Counted from the stretch's first letter, positions 1 through 8,406 are shown. The stretch: DNA of 64,000 bases from Bacillaceae bacterium JMAK1 (GCA_012970285.1 JIBW01000007.1:372001-436000), one strand, 5' to 3'. Program-made: numbers and translations. Notes: generated by a model not told the origin, from the sequence alone.

Positions 1-2
1 GT

Positions 3-34
3 AGTGTAAGGTCTCCCCTATAGGGGAGAGTCAA
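3..34 (-). promoter_or_regulatory. MerR-family-type promoter with palindromic operator, firing off the left edge
   Basis: Read on the minus strand, TTGACT (29-34) and TACACT (3-8) are 20 bp apart. An 18-bp perfect palindrome, TCTCCCCTATAGGGGAGA (12-29), covers most of the spacer. An over-long 19-20 bp spacer filled by a dyad is the hallmark of MerR-activated promoters, and the CTCCCCT/AGGGGAG arms resemble BmrR-type drug-sensor operators. The controlled gene would lie left of the window. Confidence 0.55.
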
Positions 35-127
35 TCCTATACATTTTGCAGGAATGTAAAAGAATTAAATTGAATCGTTATAGAACTACTCAATCGGCAA
101 TTTAATAGGATTTGACAGGAGGTTATG

Positions 128-562
128 ATGGACCAAATTACGAAGGAAGTAACAGCTCAAGTGCATAAAATGCGTGAATTGCATGAGCGAATGGCAAAAG
201 GAGAGTTCGAAGAATTGAACACGTATTATTCTAAAAATTTCATTGGATATCTTTATATGCCTAAGAATGACATCGTTGAACAGATGAATTACGAAGCGAT
301 TACTACAGGGAATTGCAATGCAGCGAACTTCTATAAGGGGAAAGATATTCAATTTAAGTATTCTGGATTAACGATTATTCCTCAAGCGAGTGAACAGGTG
401 GCGGTCTCTTATGAAATCTTATTTAAGGAACAAGACATTCAAGTAAAGGCACTGTCACTAGAGGTTTGGAAGAAAGAATACGATGGGATATGGAGAATGA
501 TCAGGTGGTATGAAGAGAAAGGGTCTGCTACGTTACGTGAAGGAGGAATGGATGCTGATTAA
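128..562 (+). CDS. NTF2-like/SnoaL-fold protein of unknown function
   Basis: A 144-residue soluble protein with no signal peptide or membrane segment. An N-terminal helix with the pattern MRELHERMAKGEFEEL is followed by alternating strands and a C-terminal segment around WRMIRWYEEKG. This is the layout of small NTF2/SnoaL-like (DUF4440-type) cone-fold proteins. The class includes enzymes and ligand-binding proteins, so no reaction can be assigned. AGGAGG at 117-122 is too close to the ATG at 125, so the ATG at 128 is preferred. It appears monocistronic. A hairpin at 602-627 separates it from the convergent exosporium-like gene. Confidence 0.55.
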   Translation: MDQITKEVTAQVHKMRELHERMAKGEFEELNTYYSKNFIGYLYMPKNDIVEQMNYEAITTGNCNAANFYKGKDIQFKYSGLTIIPQASEQVAVSYEILFKEQDIQVKALSLEVWKKEYDGIWRMIRWYEEKGSATLREGGMDAD

Positions 563-601
563 CGTACCGTTTGAAGGTGAGCGGTCTGTCATCGAATTTG
601 A

Positions 602-627
602 GGGTATTCTATTCATTATAAATACCC
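602..627. terminator. Weak hairpin between convergent genes
   Basis: GGGTATT (602-608) pairs with AATACCC (621-627) across a 12-nt loop. It lies between the stops of the NTF2-like and BclA-like genes. There is no strong T-tract on either strand, so termination is uncertain. Confidence 0.3.
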
Positions 628-666
628 GCATGCATAAGGCTACGGGCTAGTAGGTTAACATTGTCC

Positions 667-1182
667 TTAAGCAGTCTTAACGATGGTAACTTCAACATTC
701 TCAGTTCCAATCGTGAAATCTGGAGGTACTAATGTGAGGACAGATGGTGTTGAGGTTACAGTCAAACTTCCAGTAGCGGCTAACAGAGAAACTTCGGTAC
801 CTTCAGCGTACGTGCCAGGTACGAGTACACCATCTTGTTCGATCTGTAGGGCAATTGTCGAACCGTTCATAGCGAATGCATTAGCTGAATAAGAAACTGT
901 ATACGTACCAGGTTCGACGAGAACAATGTATGCTTCGCCTTCTGTATGCGTAATCGCAGTACCGATTAGCGTCTGATTCGTCTCAAGAGGAACACCAATT
1001 CCACCTTGAGCAGTCATGAAAGGTATCGTCGTGAAGATGCCGATATTTTGTTCTTCTGGACCTGTTGGAACGGTTGGTGCCGTAGGGACTGTTGGTATAG
1101 TAGGGATGGCTCCGTTACCAATGAATCCAGGTCCGTTAATCAAGTTGTTGTTGATTTTAATACACTTGTCACGTTTTGACAT
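667..1182 (-). CDS. BclA-like exosporium surface protein without collagen repeats
   Basis: 171 residues. The N-terminal part carries a Gly-Pro/Pro-Thr-rich stretch (about 18-45, with IPTIPTVPTAPTVPTGP) resembling the exosporium-targeting leader of BclA-family proteins. The remaining 120 or so residues match the BclA C-terminal trimerising (TNF/C1q-like) domain pattern: GTAI near the start, then the Val-Pro-Gly-Thr turn, TSTPSVLTL, and a closing beta strand VEVTIVK. The Gly-X-X collagen stalk that separates leader and head in BclA is absent, so leader and head are directly joined. ATG at 1182 follows AGAGGTGAT. Expected at the spore surface. The family assignment is from recognised patterns; exosporium location is inference. 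Confidence 0.65.
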   Translation of the reverse strand: MSKRDKCIKINNNLINGPGFIGNGAIPTIPTVPTAPTVPTGPEEQNIGIFTTIPFMTAQGGIGVPLETNQTLIGTAITHTEGEAYIVLVEPGTYTVSYSANAFAMNGSTIALQIEQDGVLVPGTYAEGTEVSLLAATGSLTVTSTPSVLTLVPPDFTIGTENVEVTIVKTA

Positions 1183-1310
1183 ATGATCACCTCTTGTATA
1201 TCTATATGAGGAATAGTCATTGTTGTGTAGGTAAGTCTAGTTATTTGGTATGTACAGAGTAGGTACTTAACCTAGTAAAGTTGATATTAAATGAGGAGGC
1301 CTAAGCTTTT

Positions 1311-1703
1311 ATGAAGCCAAGAATTAATATCATCACACTCGCAGTTCATGATTTAGAAAAATCAACAGCCTTTTATCAAGATGGATTAGGGATTCCATCA
1401 GAAGGGCTAGTTCAAGGTTCAGATCAAGTAGTGTTTGAATTAGAAGATGGAATCACTCTCGTATTAAATCTTCGTAGTGAACTTGAGGAAATTGATCAAC
1501 GAAGCGGTAGTTTGGGGAAATCCTCTGAAGTCATTTTAAGTAGCTTTGCTGATCATAAAGAAGAGGTCGATTCAACCTTAAAAAGAGTAATGCAATTGGG
1601 AGGCTCAATCTTGCCTAACCAGCCAAAGGAATATGATTGGGGGTATTCAGGGCACTTCAAAGATTTGGATGGACATATTTGGGAAATTGTCTATTTCTAT
1701 TAA
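1311..1703 (+). CDS. VOC (glyoxalase/bleomycin-resistance) family protein
   Basis: 130 residues with two beta-alpha-beta-beta-beta modules. The start INIITLAVHDLEKSTAFYQ and the end GYSGHFKDLDGHIWEIVYF are signature VOC segments. His and Glu residues in those segments are the usual metal ligands. Members include glyoxalases, fosfomycin and bleomycin resistance proteins and dioxygenases. The sequence does not say which this is. A GAGGAGG ribosome site precedes the ATG. It stands alone and ends at a bidirectional terminator shared with cydC. Confidence 0.75.
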   Translation: MKPRINIITLAVHDLEKSTAFYQDGLGIPSEGLVQGSDQVVFELEDGITLVLNLRSELEEIDQRSGSLGKSSEVILSSFADHKEEVDSTLKRVMQLGGSILPNQPKEYDWGYSGHFKDLDGHIWEIVYFY

Positions 1704-1725
1704 GTGAGCACTGCAAGCAAAAAGT

Positions 1726-1765
1726 AAAAGCGAGAAGACTACTTTGGTAGACTTCTCGCTTTTTT
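1726..1765. terminator. Bidirectional terminator between the VOC gene and cydC
   Basis: AAAAGCGAGAAG (1726-1737) pairs with CTTCTCGCTTTT (1752-1763), with T-tracts on both strands. The cydC stop codon sits in the T-tail. Confidence 0.85.
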
Positions 1766-3476
1766 AAATCATGAACAATTCTTCTTCTAACGCCTTCATC
1801 TGTTTGAAGTACCCATCCTTTCGCATAAGCTCATCGTACGTTCCACTTTCAATAATTTGGCCATGATCTACGACGATAATTTGATCCATCTGATCAAGTC
1901 CTGTTAAGCGGTGGCTAATGAGTACAACAGTAGCGTCTTTCGCACGTTCGAGTAGGAGACGTAGCATACGTTCTTCTGTTAGTGCATCAAGCGATGTTGT
2001 TGGTTCATCGAGCACCCATAATGGCGCTTCTCGAAGGAGTAGACGAGCGATCGCGAGTCGCTGCTTTTCACCACCAGAGAGATTTTGTCCTTTTTCCTCG
2101 ACGCGACTATTGAGTTCAAGGTAGGGTAATTCTGCTACGTGTAACGCTTTTTGGAGAGTAGAATCGTCCGTTATATCTTCTGTGACGAGAAGGTTATCTC
2201 GAACTGTACCAACAAAGAAATGATTGGATTGCAATGATATATTTGTGTTCTTCCAAAGTGTGTATTCTGAGACAGTTGATAGCTCGTGCCCATCGACTTT
2301 GACAGTGCCTTGGTCATAAGGCATGGCTTTTAGTAGTACATTCGCGATGGTCGTTTTACCTGAGCCACTTGCACCGATGATCGCAGTTTTGCTTCCTGAC
2401 GGGATGTGGACGTTCACACGTTGAATTGCAGGTCGAATCTGGCCCTCAAATTGAAGCGTAACGTCTTGGAACTGGATGTCTAAGGCTTCACTAAATTGAA
2501 CGTCAGCAGCGGGTTCATCGCGATCGTTCTCCTCTTCAAGGGACTCAATTCGCTTTGCTGCATGCGCGCTTTCTTGCAAATGATACGGTAAAGTGGCCAT
2601 CGGTGTAATCTGCTCAAATACTGTGAGTGTAATCATGAGTAGTAATGCCAGTAGAATGCCTGCTAAATTGCCTTCGGCAACTTGGAAACCTGCATAAAAC
2701 AAGACGGCAACTGAGACGAGAAAAGAGAGCAAACCGATTGTTGCATCGCTCCACATTTGTACCGATTGTGATTTTTGCTTTTGCTGTTCGTATTGCTTAA
2801 TCGTGTCACGCACCTGTTGCTCTCGGTCTTGACGGGCTTGGTGAATCGTAAGTTCTCGAAAGCCGTAAACGTATTCCGCAAACGTAGAGGAAAGCTGTCC
2901 ACGAGTTTCTCGAATCTGGTCATTGACGCGTCGTTGGCTGAGAAAGAACAGTACAGGGATGACGATTAATGTGAGTACCAAACCGAGTATGATCAGGATG
3001 GCAGTGCCAATTGAGAACAATGTCGTAAAGGCTATAGTTGCAAGAAATACTGAAAGCATCACGATCGGTGGATAGACGACGCGGAGTAAGACGTTTTGTA
3101 GCGAGTCAACATCTCCGACAATTCGGGACAGAATATCTCCGCTCGTATAGCGGTTGAGAATTCGACTTGAGACAGGTTCTAGTTTTTCGTATACGCGTAA
3201 GCGAATGTTGCTAAGCATCGTAAACGTCGCACGGTGAGAATAATAGCGTTCACCGTAACGACTTACAGCTGATGTGATTCCGAGTAATTTTACGATTGCA
3301 ACGATGACCATTAACGTTGCAATCGGAGGCGTCAGTGCGGCATGAGAAATTAAATACCCACTAGCAGAAAACAAGCCAACGGCTGTTATTCCTGCAATAA
3401 AGCCAGCAAGGATCGAAAGAAAGAGGTCCCTTTTTTCAGCAAAAATCATCTTAATAAAAGGTGTGAGTGCTTTCAT
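1764..3476 (-). CDS. cydC: Thiol-reductant ABC exporter subunit CydC
   Basis: 570 residues, the usual size. An N-terminal six-helix ABC exporter membrane domain (about 1-320) is fused to a nucleotide-binding domain. That domain has Walker A GASGSGKTT, signature LSGGEKQR, Walker B LWVLDEPTTSLD and H-loop ISHRL, all intact. CydDC complexes export reduced thiols or haem and are needed to assemble cytochrome bd oxidase. The ATG overlaps the cydD stop by 4 bp, so the two are translationally coupled. The cydAB oxidase genes that accompany this pair in Bacillus subtilis are not in this window. Confidence 0.9.
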   Translation of the reverse strand: MKALTPFIKMIFAEKRDLFLSILAGFIAGITAVGLFSASGYLISHAALTPPIATLMVIVAIVKLLGITSAVSRYGERYYSHRATFTMLSNIRLRVYEKLEPVSSRILNRYTSGDILSRIVGDVDSLQNVLLRVVYPPIVMLSVFLATIAFTTLFSIGTAILIILGLVLTLIVIPVLFFLSQRRVNDQIRETRGQLSSTFAEYVYGFRELTIHQARQDREQQVRDTIKQYEQQKQKSQSVQMWSDATIGLLSFLVSVAVLFYAGFQVAEGNLAGILLALLLMITLTVFEQITPMATLPYHLQESAHAAKRIESLEEENDRDEPAADVQFSEALDIQFQDVTLQFEGQIRPAIQRVNVHIPSGSKTAIIGASGSGKTTIANVLLKAMPYDQGTVKVDGHELSTVSEYTLWKNTNISLQSNHFFVGTVRDNLLVTEDITDDSTLQKALHVAELPYLELNSRVEEKGQNLSGGEKQRLAIARLLLREAPLWVLDEPTTSLDALTEERMLRLLLERAKDATVVLISHRLTGLDQMDQIIVVDHGQIIESGTYDELMRKDGYFKQMKALEEELFMI

Positions 3477-5191
3477 GCTTGAGTGCCTCCTTGCTGCGTC
3501 GTGATCATGTCACGGTATAATTCGTCCTCGTTCCAAAGTGTTTCGTGTGTACCGCTCGCACGAATCGTCCCGTCTTCTAATAAGAAGATGCGGTCTGCTT
3601 CTCGAATCGTGTACAATCGGTGAGCGACAATAATTACGGTCGACTGTTCACTTAGTTTTTTAAGTGATGTTTGGAGCATCGCTTCCGTTCGAAGGTCAAG
3701 GCCCGTTGTTGGTTCATCGAAAAACACGACGTTTGGTTTTTTGTAAAACGCCCGTGCCATAAACACTCGTTGACGTTCCCCTCCAGAAAGGCCTCGTCCA
3801 CCTTCACCGACGATCGTATGAATGCCATTTGGTAATTGCTCAATCCATTCAATAATCCCAGCTTCAACTGCCGCATTTAGAACATCTTCATCCGTAGGTT
3901 TCTTTTTGGAACCAATTGAAATGTTCTCGGCAATCGTCCCCGCAAACAAATAGCCATCTTGAGAAATAAGCGTCATTTGGTCGTACCAAGAAGAAGCTTC
4001 AATTTCGTGTAAATGCATGTTCCCTAATTGGTAACTACCTTCTGTGTGAGGCAGCAGTCCAGCTAATATGTGAAGAAGTGTCGTCTTTCCTGACCCTGTA
4101 GCACCGATCAAAGCAATCTTTTCATACGGCTTGGCTACAAAGTTAATGTGTGACAGCTGAAAGCCTTCAGGATAAGAAAATTGTACTTCCTCCATCGAAA
4201 GTGTCGGTGGATTTGTCTGATCAAGTGCATTCGAACCGAAGGATTGCTCTTCATCGGATTCCGCGAGCAACGTTTCAGTTTTTTCCAGTGCCCCTTTACT
4301 CACTTTTCCTGAATGAAATGCAGAACCGAGATCTTTTAACTTATTGAACAGTTCAGGCGCTAGAATTAACATTAAGAACCCTGAATAAAAGGTTGTGTCT
4401 TGAACGATAATCATACGAATGGCAACTTCTAAAGCAATGATTCCGATGCTTAACATTGAGATAAATTCAAGTGCGAGCGAGTTCGTGAACGCGACTTTTA
4501 AGACATTCATCGTAGCATCACGGAATTCAATGCTTTTTTCTTTAATCCGTTGATGTTGTTGCTTTGTCCGACCGAAAAACTTAATCGTTGATAATCCTTG
4601 AAGTGTGTCGAGAAACACACTTGAAAAGTCAGCCATTTTCTCGACTTGTTGTTTCGACTGATCACCGGTACGCATGCCAATAATGATCATATAGACGAAG
4701 ATGAACGGAGCCGTAATGAGAATAATGACACCAGATGCCCAATGTTCGTAGAAGATCACGATCAAAAGCATGAGTGGGATAATGGTTGATTGAATCATTT
4801 GTGGAATGTATTGATTAAAATACGCAGCCGTTTCATCGACCGTATCTAGAAAATAGCTTGTCGTCTCACCTGTTTTTGTTTTCTTAGATGAGGTAAGGGT
4901 GCGATTTGAAAAGTGACTCAATAGTCGTTCGCGTAGCGTGATTTTAACGTTTGTGGCAATGGTATTAGCCATTCGATCAATCAGAAATCGACTGAAAATG
5001 CGCGCGAACAACGCAATCAGTAAGATGATAAATTGGGGCATCACTTCTTGAAAAGGAAGCGATTGAAGAAATAATCGATCAATAATTGAAACAATCATAA
5101 AGGCTTGAACTACGATCGCAACACCCGTAATAACGGTAAGTAATGTCATCGTAGTAAGGTGTGTACGACTAGGACGTAAGTGTTCGTTCAA
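3473..5191 (-). CDS. cydD: Thiol-reductant ABC exporter subunit CydD
   Basis: 572 residues: six membrane helices, then an ABC ATPase domain with Walker A GATGSGKTT, signature LSGGERQR, Walker B VVFFDEPTTGLD and H-loop VAHRL. The segment LAPELFNKLKDLGSAFHSG after the membrane domain is typical of CydD rather than CydC. The start is TTG at 5191, seven bases after AGGAGG; no better ATG is near. It heads a two-gene operon with cydC. A Rex-type operator and a promoter lie just upstream, so low-oxygen/NADH control is expected, as for the cyd genes of B. subtilis. Confidence 0.9.
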   Translation of the reverse strand: MNEHLRPSRTHLTTMTLLTVITGVAIVVQAFMIVSIIDRLFLQSLPFQEVMPQFIILLIALFARIFSRFLIDRMANTIATNVKITLRERLLSHFSNRTLTSSKKTKTGETTSYFLDTVDETAAYFNQYIPQMIQSTIIPLMLLIVIFYEHWASGVIILITAPFIFVYMIIIGMRTGDQSKQQVEKMADFSSVFLDTLQGLSTIKFFGRTKQQHQRIKEKSIEFRDATMNVLKVAFTNSLALEFISMLSIGIIALEVAIRMIIVQDTTFYSGFLMLILAPELFNKLKDLGSAFHSGKVSKGALEKTETLLAESDEEQSFGSNALDQTNPPTLSMEEVQFSYPEGFQLSHINFVAKPYEKIALIGATGSGKTTLLHILAGLLPHTEGSYQLGNMHLHEIEASSWYDQMTLISQDGYLFAGTIAENISIGSKKKPTDEDVLNAAVEAGIIEWIEQLPNGIHTIVGEGGRGLSGGERQRVFMARAFYKKPNVVFFDEPTTGLDLRTEAMLQTSLKKLSEQSTVIIVAHRLYTIREADRIFLLEDGTIRASGTHETLWNEDELYRDMITTQQGGTQA

Positions 5192-5236
5192 CAGAAGTCC
5201 TCCTAAACGTTTCTTTCTAGCTCTAGTGTATCTCTT

Positions 5237-5254
5237 ATGTGAAGACTTTCACAA
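5237..5254. promoter_or_regulatory. Rex operator upstream of cydDC
   Basis: The core TGTGAA-N4-TTCACA (5238-5253) matches the Rex consensus TTGTGAANNNNTTCACAA except for one outer base. Rex releases DNA when NADH rises. The site lies about 45 bp upstream of the cydD start and downstream of the predicted -10, so Rex would block elongation or initiation. Confidence 0.8.
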
Positions 5255-5285
5255 TCCTTTGCTCGTATTCATCGTTATTGTTCCA

Positions 5286-5318
5286 ATTATAGTCACATTC
5301 TAGTGACTGATCTGTCAA
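5286..5318 (-). promoter_or_regulatory. Putative cydDC promoter with unusual spacer
   Basis: On the minus strand there is a perfect TATAAT (5286-5291) and a perfect TTGACA (5313-5318), separated by 21 bp. AGTCAC-N6-GTGACT (5291-5308) sits inside the spacer. The spacer is longer than standard, so either the -35 is not used or a regulator bends the site. Confidence 0.5.
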
Positions 5319-5335
5319 AAATGCTTTGTAAAAGT

Positions 5336-5361
5336 AAAAAAATGCCACATATGAGTGGCAT
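5336..5361 (-). terminator. Terminator after the YheO-like regulator
   Basis: On the minus strand ATGCCAC-N6-GTGGCAT is followed by seven T residues (plus-strand A-run 5336-5342), directly after the stop codon. Confidence 0.85.
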
Positions 5362-6000
5362 CTACTTGCGAATTTCATCTAAATAGTTGTAGATCGTTTG
5401 TTTCGTAACTCCAAGATATTCAGCAATTTGCTCTGCAGAGCCTTGAATAAGAAATGCACCTTTACGGTCAAGGTGTTTAACAAACGCAATTTTGTCATCA
5501 CGTTTCATTGTAGTAATCGAGATGCCAATGGTTTGCTTGGCTTCTTCAAGAAGGGCATGAAACATTTCTTGAATATCTTTGCCATAAAACTCTTGTTCTA
5601 CTGGAGCTTTATCGTCGCTTGAGGAGACAAGAGTATTGAGAAACTTTGAGGTTGAAATGAGTGCAGTGATATCAAGGTTAATACCGAGACAACCGATTAC
5701 ATCTCCTTCGGAATTCCGAATGTAAGAGAGCGAAGCTTTTAGCCAAAGGCCATCTTTCGTCCGGGTCGTAAATCCGTAATTATCTTCGATCTCATTCCCG
5801 TACTTTCGCCAATCTTGAATCATGCGATCCGTCATCGGTGCGCCAACTTTCCGATTGGTAACATTTCCTTTTATATAAACGAGAGATGCACTTACATCGG
5901 CAAAGTCATGGATGACAACTTCTCCTTGTTCACCGAAGTTTTCTGCAATCATGTTTGCGATCGGTACAAAGCTTGCAAGTTCAGGCCGAATGGTTGTCAT
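5362..6000 (-). CDS. YheO/DauR-like PAS-HTH transcriptional regulator
   Basis: 212 residues. An N-terminal YheO-like PAS domain (about 1-125, containing the pattern GCLGINLDIT) is followed by a C-terminal helix-turn-helix of the HTH_22 type: IAEYLGVTKQTIYNYLDEIRK. The architecture matches the YheO/DauR family, in which DauR represses D-arginine catabolism. The ligand here is unknown. A TTG at 6027 is in frame, but the ATG at 6000 has an AAAGGAG site eight bases away and gives the family N-terminus. It is divergent from the deacetylase/cytosine-deaminase pair and may control it (inference). Confidence 0.75.
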   Translation of the reverse strand: MTTIRPELASFVPIANMIAENFGEQGEVVIHDFADVSASLVYIKGNVTNRKVGAPMTDRMIQDWRKYGNEIEDNYGFTTRTKDGLWLKASLSYIRNSEGDVIGCLGINLDITALISTSKFLNTLVSSSDDKAPVEQEFYGKDIQEMFHALLEEAKQTIGISITTMKRDDKIAFVKHLDRKGAFLIQGSAEQIAEYLGVTKQTIYNYLDEIRK

Positions 6001-6125
6001 TGCTTCAACTCCTTTCGAGTCATTCAATGAGAGTGTATCACATTTATATTTTATTATTAGTAAATATTTATTTTACTTATTTTAAAATATAATATACAGT
6101 AGACGTAAATGTATAGGAGGTGTTC

Positions 6126-7004
6126 ATGGTGATTGAACCGATTCGTTGGCCAGATGGCCAAACATTAGCTGCTGTTTTGACGTTTGATGTAGATGGAGAG
6201 ACTGCACATCTAGCAGAACCACATAACCAAGATCGTCCATCATTGTTGTCCATGGGTACGTACGGGCGTGGAATTGGACTTGATCGTTTACTTTTGTTAC
6301 TTCGTAAACATGACATTCTAGCCACCTTTTTTGTACCTGGTGCAATCGCAGAAATGGACCCAACGGTCGTAGAGCGAATTAGTGATGGGGGTCATGCCAT
6401 CGGGCATCATGGTTATTTACACAAACCAAATGATCAATTGACGAAGGAGCAAGAAGAAGCAGAACTCATAAAAGGAATTGAAATGCTTGAGAAAACAACT
6501 GGCAAAAAGCCAATTGGCTATCGTGCGCCGCTTTGGGAATTACATGAACGCTCTCTATCCCTTCTTAAGCAATATGGATTTTTGTACGATGCAAGTCTGC
6601 AAGCGAACGACATTCCTTATGAAATTCAAACAACTGGAGGGAACTTACTTGAAGTTCCTGGTACGTGGGTTTTAGATGATTGGGAGCAGTTTGCTTTCTC
6701 AGGGGATTGGAGAAGCTCATATCACATCGAGGAACCTGACAAAGTGTATCGATTGTGGAAGGCAGAGTTCGATGCGCTTTATGAAGAGGGGCGAATGTTT
6801 CATTTGACGATGCATCCTCAATTAATGGGACGCGCATCACGTGTTCAATTGCTTGATCGATTAATTACTCATATGAAATCAAAGCCTCATGTTTGGTTTA
6901 CAACAATTGATGAGATTGCCCGAAGATGGCAAGCGGAGGACTTGTCATTTCCGATTATGGACCAACCAAATCGAGAACTTTTATTTCCAAAGGGAGGGGA
7001 GTGA
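6126..7004 (+). CDS. PuuE-type polysaccharide deacetylase family protein
   Basis: 292 residues with the NodB-fold motifs LTFDVDGE (metal Asp pair), HGYLHKPN (metal His region) and RAPLWE. The C-terminal part has FHLTMHPQLMGR. There is no signal peptide. The long insert and the HPQ motif near the end are typical of the cytosolic PuuE/HpPgdA-like branch, which includes allantoinase-like amidohydrolases acting on small molecules rather than cell wall. AGGAGG at 6115-6120 favours ATG 6126 over GTG 6120. The next gene starts 5 bp after its stop, so both likely act on a nitrogen compound. Confidence 0.75.
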   Translation: MVIEPIRWPDGQTLAAVLTFDVDGETAHLAEPHNQDRPSLLSMGTYGRGIGLDRLLLLLRKHDILATFFVPGAIAEMDPTVVERISDGGHAIGHHGYLHKPNDQLTKEQEEAELIKGIEMLEKTTGKKPIGYRAPLWELHERSLSLLKQYGFLYDASLQANDIPYEIQTTGGNLLEVPGTWVLDDWEQFAFSGDWRSSYHIEEPDKVYRLWKAEFDALYEEGRMFHLTMHPQLMGRASRVQLLDRLITHMKSKPHVWFTTIDEIARRWQAEDLSFPIMDQPNRELLFPKGGE

Positions 7005-7008
7005 AGCG

Positions 7009-8259
7009 ATGATTATTAGAAATGCCAAACTGTACAGGCAAAGTGGACAATTTGACATTATGATTACGAATGGATTCATAGAGAAGATTTCGCCTACTTC
7101 TAGCCAGCTGAATGAAGGGGAGTTAGATGCGAAGGGAAGACTTGTCATTCCCCCGTACGTAGAGCCTCACATTCATCTTGATTACGCACTTGCAGCTGGA
7201 ACGCCGAGGTGGAATGAATCGGGCACACTGTTTGAGGCAATTCAGCTCTGGTCCGAGCGTAAACAAGTCGTTCATGAAACGAAAGAAGAGATAAAGAAGC
7301 GGGCAAAAAAAGCGCTGCTCATGCAAATTGAACATGGTGTTCAACACGTACGGACTCATGTTGATGTGACGGATCCCTCGTTAACCGGAATACATGCGTT
7401 GCTTGAACTACGAGAAGACATGAAGCCGTGGGTGGACGTTCAACTGGTCGCTTTTCCTCAAGAAGGGATGTACGGTTATCGTGGCGGCGATGTGCTTGTT
7501 GAAGAAGCAGTAAAGCTCGGTGCTGACGTCGTAGGAGGAATCCCACACTACGAACCGACTTTTGAAGAGGGCGTTGCATCAATTAAGAAGGCTTTTGACA
7601 TTGCGGAGAAATATAACAAACTGCTCGATTTTCACTGCGATGAAGTTGACGATGAACAATCTCGTTTTGTCGAAGTCATCGCAAGAGAGGCAGATCGCAG
7701 GCAGATGGGGGAGCGTGTCGTTGCCAGTCATACGACTGCCATGGGCTCTTATAACGATGCGTATGCTTATAAGTTATTCCAAAAATTAAAGCGTTCAGGT
7801 ATTCACTTCGTATCCTTACCAAAAGCAAATTTACATTTGCAAGGTCGATTTGACACGTATCCAAAGCGACGTGGCTTAACTCGCGTTAAGGAATTGTTAG
7901 AAGCGAATATGAACGTTGCCTTCGGTCTCGATTCGATTCAAGATCCGTGGTATCCACTTGGCAATGGCAACTTAATGAGCGTACTTGATACAGGCATTCA
8001 CGCGGCTCATTTAACCGGATACAAAGAGATCGTCAGATCGCTTGAACTCATTACTTGGAACGGAGCAAAGGCATTGAACTTGAAGAACTATGGAATTGAA
8101 GAAGGGTATGCAGCGAATTTGCTCATAATTGATGCAGAAGATGAATACGAAGCTGTACGTAAAGAAGCGAGTGTGCTCTATTCCATTCGAAACGGGAAAG
8201 TCGTCGTAAGGCGAGAAGCGCCGGTCGTGGAGTTCCCTCAATTTACTATGGAGAGATAG
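7009..8259 (+). CDS. Cytosine deaminase-like amidohydrolase (CodA family)
   Basis: 416 residues, close in length and sequence to E. coli CodA. It contains VIPPYVEPHIHLD (metal His54 and His56), HVRTHVDV, AFPQEG, HCDEVDDEQSRF (His209, Glu212), ASHTTAM (His241), LQGRFDTYPKRRG and FGLDSIQDPWYPLG (Asp308). All metal and proton-transfer residues are kept. The residue matching CodA Asp314, which shapes pyrimidine specificity, is Ser309, and the preceding His is Leu307. Deamination of cytosine or a related cyclic amidine is expected. ATG 7009 follows AGGGGAG, and an in-frame extension upstream has no ribosome site. Confidence 0.8.
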   Translation: MIIRNAKLYRQSGQFDIMITNGFIEKISPTSSQLNEGELDAKGRLVIPPYVEPHIHLDYALAAGTPRWNESGTLFEAIQLWSERKQVVHETKEEIKKRAKKALLMQIEHGVQHVRTHVDVTDPSLTGIHALLELREDMKPWVDVQLVAFPQEGMYGYRGGDVLVEEAVKLGADVVGGIPHYEPTFEEGVASIKKAFDIAEKYNKLLDFHCDEVDDEQSRFVEVIAREADRRQMGERVVASHTTAMGSYNDAYAYKLFQKLKRSGIHFVSLPKANLHLQGRFDTYPKRRGLTRVKELLEANMNVAFGLDSIQDPWYPLGNGNLMSVLDTGIHAAHLTGYKEIVRSLELITWNGAKALNLKNYGIEEGYAANLLIIDAEDEYEAVRKEASVLYSIRNGKVVVRREAPVVEFPQFTMER

Positions 8260-8325
8260 TGATAAGAATAGCAGATTGATAGGGTCTGTTCTTAGGTGTT
8301 CAGTAACTTAAGCGTACTGGATTGG

Positions 8326-8391
8326 TACTTGCAAATGAGCAAGTAGCTGCTGTCGTATCGCTTATCTTAGGTATTGTTGTACGATGAGTTT
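8326..8391 (+). pseudogene. Possible remnant of a membrane-protein C-terminus
   Basis: Between the deaminase stop and the terminator, one frame reads ANEQVAAVVSLILGIVV before a stop at 8389-8391. This looks like the last helix of a small transporter such as an EamA-type protein. No intact upstream reading frame exists. Weak evidence. Confidence 0.2.
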
Positions 8392-8406
8392 TTCAACGAC
8401 CTATTA

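Noticed and set aside
86-352. Minus-strand frame opposite the NTF2-like gene
   Set aside because: It is antisense to a gene with a strong ribosome site and has no start signal or recognisable domain.
6889-7008. N-terminal extension of the cytosine deaminase-like gene
   Set aside because: It overlaps the deacetylase gene. ATG 7009 has a good ribosome site and aligns with the CodA start.
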